The notes under the pieces: generated by a model | What the model was told of the DNA's origin: nothing | Seen by the model: only the letters and a program-made list of their open reading frames with translations | Databases searched by the model: none | DNA from: JALYOK01 sp963840785 | GTDB lineage: Bacteria; Pseudomonadota; Gammaproteobacteria; Burkholderiales; JALYOK01 | NCBI GenBank assembly: GCA_963840785.1 | Contig: CAWJAF010000006.1 | Span: 1-64,000 of the forward strand | Direction of reading: 5' to 3' | DNA length: 64,000 nucleotides | Made by a program: the position numbers and the translations under genes | In this document: piece by piece, positions 57,386 to 64,000 of the stretch | How the letters are laid out: each line of letters opens with the position of its first letter | How positions within the stretch are numbered: position 1 is the stretch's first letter

Positions 57386-58175
57386 CCTACGGCCAGAGAA
57401 ATCGTGTCGGCAATTTCCTTGACGCGTTCGGCCCAACTCCAGCGCATCCGATCCGACGGCGCGAGAACCGAAATCCGGCGACCAGTCTATTTTCGTCATT
57501 GCGAACGCCAGCGCCAATACTGCAAACTCCGACTTCTTCTTCCTGATCTTCGAACGCATAACCACGGCGTTTTACTTCGCGCAATTCGTCTTGCAACGCG
57601 CTGAGAGACTCAATCGAACGCGCCGTTAAGGCATGTAGCCGGGTGCGCTCGGCATAAGTGGTCCAAGCCATTTCGCCATCGTCCGCCAGAAATAACTTTC
57701 CCGGTTGCGGTGACATGCAGTAAAGCACGCGCGCCGTAGGCATGCACAACACGCATCAGCGACTGACTTCCGACCGCTCGTTCGACGAAAATAACTTCGT
57801 CACGATGTCGAATACTGAGGGTCACTGATTCGCCGGTTTCGTTTTGCAGTTGATGCATGTACGGCAACGCTTCTCCCGCACCGATACTCGCTGCTTAAAT
57901 AGATTGCCCAACTCTAACAAGCGAATTCCGAGTTTGTAACTACCCGCATCGACACGCTCTACCATCCGATGATCGCACATCACATTCAATATGCGGTGCG
58001 CCGTTGACGGATGCAAGCCCGTCGTCACGCTGAGATCTTTTAAATGGACCGCGCCGGTTCGAGCCGCAAGCGCGTCCAGCAATTGCGTCATTCGGACGAT
58101 GACCTTAATGGTACTTTTGGTCTCTTTTTCCTCAGCCGGTGCCCCTTGTTCCAAATTTTTTGCCACTCGCGCCAT
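57352..58175 (-). CDS. IclR-family transcriptional regulator (frameshifted)
   Basis: About 274 residues. The N-terminal winged helix reads TIKVIVRMTQLLDALAARTG then AVHLKDLSVTTGLHPSTAHR then ILNVMCDHRMVERVDAGSYK then LGIRLLELGNL. The effector domain continues across breaks near 57870, 57720 and 57500 with LQNETGESVTLSIRHRDEVI then FVERAVGSQSLMR, GKLFLADDGEMAWTTY and RRGYAFEDQEEEVGVCSIGA, ending GYLPAGATVKK. It is divergent from lutA across 156 bp and is the likely regulator of that operon. Confidence 0.88.
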
Positions 58176-58287
58176 TGTATCGTTCCGTATTCTTACCTGA
58201 TTGTCGAACCAACCTAAAAAGTGTAACGCATTTACCGAAAAAGTGGGGCATTACCTGGATTGTCCGATAAGTTTCGATGTCGGGTTA

Positions 58288-58296
58288 TGCTATGAT
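58288..58296 (+). promoter_or_regulatory. candidate extended -10 promoter of lut operon
   Basis: TGCTATGAT (TGN plus TATGAT) lies 35 bp before the GTG of lutA in the spacer shared with the divergent IclR gene. No clear -35 is present, as is allowed for extended -10 promoters. An IclR site would be expected nearby, but I cannot define one. Confidence 0.35.
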
Positions 58297-58331
58297 TCTC
58301 TTCCTTCAAAATCTTTGGAATTTGCCCTCCC

Positions 58332-59063
58332 GTGCGCGTTGGTTTTTTTGTCACCTGTTTAGTGGACTTAGTCCGACCGCGAATAGGGTTCGCGGCAATT
58401 GCGTTACTGGAATCCGCGGGTTGCGAAGTTGTCGTTCCGTCCACACAAACTTGTTGCGGTCAACCCGGATACAACTCAGGCGACGTGAAGTCGGGACGCG
58501 ACTTGGCTCTAAAATTTCTCGAAGAATTTCAAGATTGCGACTACATCGTTGCGCCTTCGGGCTCATGTAGCGGCATGATCCGCATGCATTATCCCGTAAT
58601 CTTCAAAGACGAACCCGAAGTTTTGGCAGCGCTTGACGGCGCTCACGGACAAAACCTACGAGTTGACGGATTTTCTCGTCAATGTCGCCAAGCTTGAGGG
58701 ACTTAAGACCCATTTCTCCGGTTCGATCACGTACCACGATTCTTGTTCGGGCTTGCGCGAACTTGGCGTAAAAACACAGCCGCGTACGCTGTTAAAGCAA
58801 TGCGGTGTTGCGGTGACGGAAATGCTGGATGCCGAAGTCTGCTGCGGATTTGGCGGCACGTTCTCGGTCAAGCTCGGCGATATTTCCACGCGCATGGCCG
58901 ACAACAAATGTGTGAACGCGCAAGCAACGGGTGCGAATGCCATCGTCGGTGGCGATCTGGGTTGTTTGCTCACGATCGAAGGCCGATTGCGCCGCAACGG
59001 CGACAAAACAACCAAGTGTTACATGTTGCAGAAATTCTCGCCGGAAACTCAGTTAACTCCTAA
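58332..59063 (+). CDS. lutA: lactate utilisation Fe-S protein LutA (two frameshifts)
   Basis: About 244 residues from GTG 58332. It carries two CCG domains: RVGFFVTCLVDLVRPRIGFA then PSTQTCCGQPGYNSGD, and YHDSCSGLRELGVKTQPRTL then LDAEVCCGFGGTFSVKLGDI. Breaks lie near 58625 and 59015, and the true end is HVAEILAGNSVNS. LutA belongs to the three-protein LutABC complex that oxidises L-lactate to pyruvate, with the CCG cysteines binding Fe-S clusters. The gap to lutB is 6 bp. Confidence 0.92.
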
Positions 59064-59069
59064 CAAAAT

Positions 59070-60495
59070 ATGCAAGTCGCCTCAATGCACTTTAAGAGCA
59101 AGTCGTCCATTCAGTTGGACAACGCTCATTTCCAGAAGAATATGCGTCGCTTCGGTCGTGGCTTCGCCGAAAAGCGCGCCGCTGCTGTTGCGCTTGTCGA
59201 TATTTTCGAAGATTTACGCGAAGCCGCAAAAGAAATCCGCAACCGCGGGCTGGAGAACCTTGACGCCTATCTGATCAAATTTGAAGAAATGGCGAAGGCG
59301 CGCGGCACCATCGTGCATTGGGCGGAAACGGCGCAAGACGTGAATCGCATCGTCATCGAAATCGCGCAGGCAAATGGCGTCAAAAAGATCGTCAAATCGA
59401 AGTCGATGGTCAGCGAGGAATCCGGCTTAAATCATGCGCTTAGAGAAAGTCGGTATTCAATCCATCGAAACCGATTTAGGCGAATACATCGTTCAGCTCG
59501 CGAAAGAGCCGCCGTCACATTTGATCGCCCCGGCAATCCACAAAAGCAAAGAAGACGTCGCCGAGTTATTTCAGCAGCATCACAATTTGCCGTACAAGCT
59601 CGACATACCGGCACTGACGAAGGAAGCGCGGCAAATAATGCGTCCGCATTTTTTGTCGGCCGATATGGGCATTTCCGGCGGTAATTTTTTGATTGCCGAA
59701 ACTGGTTCCGTCGCCCTAGTCACCAACGAGGGCAATGGCCGCATGGTGACGACGGTGCCGAAAATTCATGTGGCGATTACCGGCATCGAAAAAGTGCTGC
59801 CGACCCTCGATGATTTCGCGACTATCATGCGTTTGTTGCCGCGTTCGGCGACGGGCCAGGCAATTTCGAACTACGTCACCGTGCTCACCGGCACACAAGG
59901 GCAAGACGATATCGATGGCCCCGAGCAATCCCACGTGATTCTGGTCGATTCCGGCCGCACCGCGATGCTCGGCACCGAAATGCAAGAGGCGCTGCGCTGC
60001 ATCCGCTGCGGCGCGTGTATGAATCATTGTCCGGTGTATCAAAATATCGGCGGCCATTCGTATGGCTGGGTTTATCCCGGCCCAATCGGTGCGGTGTTAA
60101 CGCCGAATTATGTTGGCCTGGAAAACGCGCTCGATCTTCCCCAAGCGGCGACATTGTGCAACGCCTGCGGCGTAGTCTGTCCGGTAAAAATTCCGTTGCC
60201 CGATTTGATGCGGCATTTGCGCGAAAAACAAGTCGAACAAAAATTGCGCCCATTCGGCGAGCGCCTCTCGATCAACGTTTGGCGCTACGTTGCAATGCAT
60301 CCGACGCTTTACGCATTCGTCACAAAACTCGCCAGCCGCTTCGGCAAATCCCTAGGTGGCCGCGATGGCCTGATTCACCATCTACCGCGGTTCGACGGCT
60401 GGACTAAGGGCCGCGACATGCCCGCGCCTTCCGGCAAAACCTTTCGTGAACTTTACGCCCAGAAAAAAACTAATGACATCGCCCACCATCAGTAA
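59070..60495 (+). CDS. lutB: lactate utilisation Fe-S protein LutB (one frameshift)
   Basis: About 475 residues. AVALVDIFEDLREAAKEIRN, ANGVKKIVKSKSMVSEESGL, after a break near 59440 VGIQSIETDLGEYIVQLAKE, then GNFLIAETGSVALVTNEGNG form the LUD-type part. The ferredoxin part has CIRCGACMNHCPVYQNIGGH then SYGWVYPGPIGAVLTP, and TLCNACGVVCPVKIPLPDLM. It passes electrons within the lactate-oxidising complex. Translation from 59070 (MQVASMHFKSKSSIQL) is plausible; a slightly later ATG at 59085 is an alternative. The aminotransferase start lies 23 bp inside its end. Confidence 0.92.
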
Positions 60496-61683
60496 TCGTT
60501 CAAATTCACTCGGAACCGAAAACGCCTTTGTCGTTCTTGCTGAAGTTAATAAACTTCAACGCGAAGGGAAAGACATCATTTCCTTTTGCATCGGTCAGCC
60601 GGATTTTCCGACACCAAAGAATATTCAAGACGCGGCGATTGACGCAATTCGCGGCGGCAAACACGGCTACACGCCGTCGGCCGGCATTCAAGAATTACGC
60701 GAAGCGGCAGCGCGTTATTTGGGTGGCATGCGTGGACTTGAAGTTTCGCCGGACGATATTGTGATCGGTGCGGGCGCCAAGCCATTTATCGCCTACGCGA
60801 TTTTATGTTGCACCGATTACGGCGCAGGCGACGAGGTGATTTTTCCGAATCCAGGATTTCCGATATATGAATCGCAGATTCGCGCCCACGGCGCGGTGCC
60901 GGTGCCAATTTTTTTACGCGAAAAACGCCAGTTCGCGTTCGATCCAAACGAATTCGCGGACAAAATCACCAACAAAACTAAACTACTGATTTTGAATTCG
61001 CCGCAAAATCCGACTGGCGGAATTTTGTCACGGCAAAACATGGAAGACATCGCCGTCGATTCTGCACAAGCATCCGCAAGTTTGGGTCTACGCCGATGAT
61101 ATTTATGGCCGCTTGGTATACGACGGGAAATTCATTTCCATCGCCGAATTGCCCGGCATGCAAGATCGAACGATCATCACCGATGGGGCATCAAAAACCT
61201 GGGCGATGACCGGGTGGCGCTTGGGCTTCGCCGCCAATAAAGCCCTCGCGCCGCATTTCACACGCTGGGTGACCAACACGGATTCCTGCGCATCACAAAT
61301 CACGCAATGGGCGGCCGTCGAAGCGCTAAATGGCACGCAGGAACATGCGGAAGCAATGCGCGTGAGTTTTATGCAGCGGCGCGATTTGATCGTCGGTTTG
61401 CTGAACCAGGTGCCTGGCGTAACCTGCCAATCGCCCGGCGGCGCGTTTTATGCCTGGCCGAACGTGACCGAAGCGTGCCGTATGATTCGGCGCAAAGATT
61501 CTGAAGAATTCCGCAGCGCGCTTATTACACGAAGCCGGCGTCGCGTTGTTAGCCGACATCCATTTCGGCCCCCGCGTCCCCGATGAAGGCCAACACGTTC
61601 GCTTCAGTTACGCAGCGTCCAATGAAGCCATCAAAAATGGCGTAGCCCGCATGGCAGATTTCATCAAACGCAACACGCGATAG
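60473..61683 (+). CDS. PLP-dependent aminotransferase, class I (two frameshifts)
   Basis: About 403 residues from ATG 60473 (MTSPTISNRSNSLGTENAFV). DIISFCIGQPDFPTPKNIQD, GYTPSAGIQELREAAARYL, LLILNSPQNPTGGILSRQNM and, after a break near 61065, WVYADDIYGRLVYDGKFISI contain the substrate and PLP contacts. The PLP lysine is in DGASKTWAMTGWRLGFAANK. A second break near 61525 precedes the end RFSYAASNEAIKNGVARM. It is an aspartate/aromatic-type subgroup I aminotransferase; the substrate cannot be fixed. It is inserted between lutB and lutC, which is not the usual lut gene order. Confidence 0.9.
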
Positions 61684-61731
61684 TTTTACTTTTCATCCTT
61701 CATCTTTCCGTCCTTCATCCTTTTTCCAAAA

Positions 61732-62440
61732 ATGTCTGCCCGCGAAAATATCCTGGCGCGCATCCGTGCCAACCAAAAAAAACCCGGCGTCACCAGTCCG
61801 TAGCTGAATTAGCCGGCTGCAGATTTCATCACGGCCCATCCGCAAGGGACCGCGCCCGAATTCCGATTGGCCGGATTTAATTGCTCGATTTAAAGAGCAA
61901 GCCATTGCGATGGCAAGCACGGTGGACGAAGTGTCCTCGTCGCCGCGGTGCCGAACGCCCTCGCCCGCTATCTCAGAGAACTGAAATTGCCATATGCGCG
62001 GCGTTTGCTGGCCGGCGTTATCGAACTTGGATTGGGACGGGCGCCGGAATTGCGATGCAAGCGCGCGCGACGATTGCGATGATCATCTAGGTATGACCGG
62101 TTGCTATTGCGCGATCGCGGAAACCGGTACGTTGCTGCTAACGACAAGCCCGTCATCGCCGAACAAAACAAGCCTGTTGCCCGACACCCATGTTGCGATT
62201 GTCAATACGTCGCGCATCGTCGTCGGTATGGAAGAAGCATGGAACTTGCTTCGCGCCGAGTTGAAACAATTACCGCGCGCCTGTAGCTTTATTTCCGGCC
62301 CATCGCGAACAGCGGATATTGAACAAACTTTAGTGATCGGCGCCCACGGCCCCTACCGCGTTCATATCATTCTGGTGGACGATCCCCACGACGATTTGAT
62401 CGACACCGGCTGGTGGAAACATAAAAAACCATCGGCCTAG
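61732..62440 (+). CDS. lutC: lactate utilisation protein LutC, LUD domain (frameshifted)
   Basis: About 236 residues. MSARENILARIRANQKKPGV starts at ATG 61732. The middle (61800-62100) is broken several times. The C-terminal half is clear: YCAIAETGTLLLTTSPSSPN, LLPDTHVAIVNTSRIVVGME and FISGPSRTADIEQTLVIGAH then GPYRVHIILVDD, the LUD-domain signature. It is the third subunit of the L-lactate-oxidising complex. The final residues PSA and the TAG stop lie within a family A repeat. Confidence 0.88.
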
Positions 62441-62505
62441 AAGGCAATACCAGCGCGGCTCTTGAAGTATGCCTTGCCAGGAGGCAAGCTGGTATTGCCT
62501 CTTGG
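62430..62505. repeat. dispersed repeat family A, copy 3, with terminal hairpin arms
   Basis: ATCGGCCTAGAAGGCAATAC then CAGCGCGGCTCT is a family A copy that overlaps the lutC stop. AGGCAATACCAGC (62442-62454) is exactly inverted at 62488-62500 (GCTGGTATTGCCT), with GCCTTGCCAGGAGGCAAG between. It stands between convergent lutC and metG and can form a strong stem, so it may terminate both. Confidence 0.65.
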
Positions 62506-62522
62506 TAAGGCTGAATTTGAAA

Positions 62523-64000
62523 CTACTTGACGCGCATTCCTGGCTTCGCACCATCGTCAGGACTCAAAATGTAGAGCCCATTGCCGTCGCCAGCGGCTAA
62601 CACCATTCCTTGCGATTCACCGAAACGCATTTTTCGCGGCGCGAGATTGGCAACCATCACAGTGTGACGACCAATTAGCGATTCGGGCGAGTAAGCCGAT
62701 TTGATGCCTGCAAACACCGTGCGCGTTTCCGAGCCGATATCGAGCGTTAGTTTGAGCAATTTTTCCGCATCGGGGACATGTTCGGCATGAACGATTTTGG
62801 CGATGCGCAAATCGAGCTTGCTGAAATCATCAATGCCGATCGTTTCGCCGATGGGCGCAAAAGTCGTGACCGGTACCGTTGGTGCAGCCGGTTTTTCCGT
62901 TTGTAGTCCAGCCTGATTGGCAGCGATCAAATCTTCGATTTGTTTTGCCTCTATTCGGGTCATTAAATGTTTGTAAGGTTTAATCGAGTGTCCTTGCAGC
63001 AACACATTCGAATCATCCCACGTTAATGGAACTATACACAAAAATGCTTCAACATCTTCAGCTAATTTTGGCAACACGGGTTTCAGATAAATTGCCAGCA
63101 AGCGAAACAAATTTAGGCTGACACTTGCCACTTCATGAAGCTTCTCCGAGCTTGCTCGGGATGCTTCGCCAATTCCCACGGCTTCATTTCGTCGACGTAT
63201 TGATTACACAGATCCGCAAGCGCCATAATTTCGCGAATCGCTTTGCCGGATTCGCGCGCCTCAAACAGCGCGATGATCCCGGGCGCCGCGGTTTGAAGTT
63301 TTTTCAGTAACTCCAAATTCGGTAGCGAATTGCGTGAGCTTGCTGTCGAATTTCTTCTGAAATAAATCCTGCACAGCGGCTGGCGATATTGATAAATTTG
63401 CCGATCAAATCGCTATTCACTCGCGCGACGAAATCATCGAGATTCAAATCGATATCTTCCATCGATGCATTGAGTTTCGCCGCAGAAGTAATAGCGCAAA
63501 TATTCTGGATTTTTAAGATGATCGAGATAACTGCGGGCATTGATAAACGTACCGCGCGACTTCGACATTTTCTCGCCATCGACGGTGACAAAGCCGTGCA
63601 CGAATACATGGGTCGGCACACGCAAACCGACGAATTTCAGCATCGCCGGCCAGAATAACGTATGGAAATACAAAATATCTTTGCCGATGAAATGCACCAT
63701 CTCGGTTTTCGAATCGGGCTTCAAAAACGAGTCAAAGTCGATGCCCTGCAAGCCGCACCAGTGCTTGAAGCTGGCGAGGTAGCCGATGGGCGCATCGAGC
63801 CAAACATAGAAATATTTTCCCGGTGCGCCGGGAATTTCAAAGCCGAAATACGGCGCATCGCGCGAGATGTCCCAATCGTTCAACCCGGCTTCGAACCATT
63901 CGGCGGCTTTGTTCGCGACTTCGCTTTGCAGACGGTCCGGTGCCTGCGTCCACTCTTTCAAGAATTCAACACAGCGCGGATCGGACAAGCTTAAAAAAAT
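62523..64000 (-). CDS. metG: methionyl-tRNA synthetase, C-terminal part (frameshifted, runs off the window)
   Basis: The N-terminal catalytic start lies beyond base 64000. Visible parts: WLDAPIGYLASFKHWCGLQG, HFIGKDILYFHTLFWPAMLK, HVFVHGFVTVDGEKMSKSRG with the KMSKS loop, YLRYYFCAKLNASMEDIDLN, the anticodon-binding helices (DLIGKFINIASRCAGFIS), and the C-terminal tRNA-binding OB domain (IGIDDFSKLDLRIAKIVHAE, LAPRKMRFGESQGMVLAAGD). Breaks lie near 63490, 63330, 63300 and 63150. The presence of the OB domain indicates the long, dimeric form. It charges tRNA-Met, and because the gene is essential its breaks are best explained as sequence errors. Confidence 0.95.

Noticed and set aside
1..64000. 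CRISPR array, rRNA operon or intact prophage
   Set aside because: No regularly spaced identical repeats, no rRNA sequence and no run of phage structural genes were seen. The dispersed repeats are far apart and imperfect.

Overview
The window looks like chromosomal DNA of a betaproteobacterium. The pointers are a DUF3567 protein, TctA/TctB/Bug-type tricarboxylate transport genes, DUF3301, an LctP permease, a Lut operon and NAD-linked formate dehydrogenase genes. This is inference from gene content, because no rRNA or other marker is present. Many genes, including essential metG, carry one or more single-base frame changes while the protein reads on intact in a neighbouring frame. I treat most of these as consensus errors in a low-coverage or long-read assembly, give whole-gene spans, and name the approximate break points.

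Region 1 (1-4.4 kb) is visibly GC-richer. It holds fragments of surface-protein repeats, a possible MITE-like inverted repeat, and a small redox cluster: a LysR regulator facing a secreted MBL-fold protein, a DsbA-like protein and an NTF2-like protein. An intact IS1182-family element (4483-6116) separates it from the chromosomal part. Region 2 (6.3-17.6 kb) has thyA, a chemoreceptor with an unusual C-terminal sensor domain, a TctB-TctA transporter, DUF599, a CoA-transferase, an enoyl-CoA hydratase, a Bug-type binding protein, a histone-deacetylase-like hydrolase and an O-acetylhomoserine sulfhydrylase. Region 3 (17.7-29.1 kb) has an alpha/beta hydrolase, a large MalT/SARP-like regulator, a DUF1778-GNAT toxin-antitoxin pair, a lactate permease, DUF3301, and tRNA-Val followed by an integrase remnant and a KfrA-like gene. 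A methyltransferase, a zinc alcohol dehydrogenase and yghU follow.

Region 4 (29.1-35.9 kb) is an acyl-CoA module: a split AtuA-like protein, a 1124-residue single-chain biotin-dependent carboxylase and an amidohydrolase. Region 5 (36.2-46.4 kb) is a formate module: an OFA-family transporter, a two-subunit NAD formate dehydrogenase, moaA, a DUF2283 protein, fdhD, then dcd. Region 6 (46.8-54.7 kb) has an EF-hand protein, a TPR lipoprotein, tyrosine-degradation genes hmgA and fahA, an ADP-ribosyltransferase-like/HEAT protein, a lipocalin-like protein, a group III truncated haemoglobin and a second, full-length AtuA-like protein. Region 7 (55-64 kb) has DUF3567, a PBP7-type endopeptidase overlapping egtD, an IclR regulator facing lutA-lutB-aminotransferase-lutC, and metG running off the end.

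The intergenic space is full of short dispersed repeats. At least four families recur. The most abundant (family A, about 40-50 bp, about eight copies) occurs once inside a coding region and once carries the stop codon of lutC. The repeats, the ART-like/HEAT protein, the reversed chemoreceptor and the AtuA arrangements are the observations I consider most worth following up. I saw no CRISPR array, rRNA or intact prophage.
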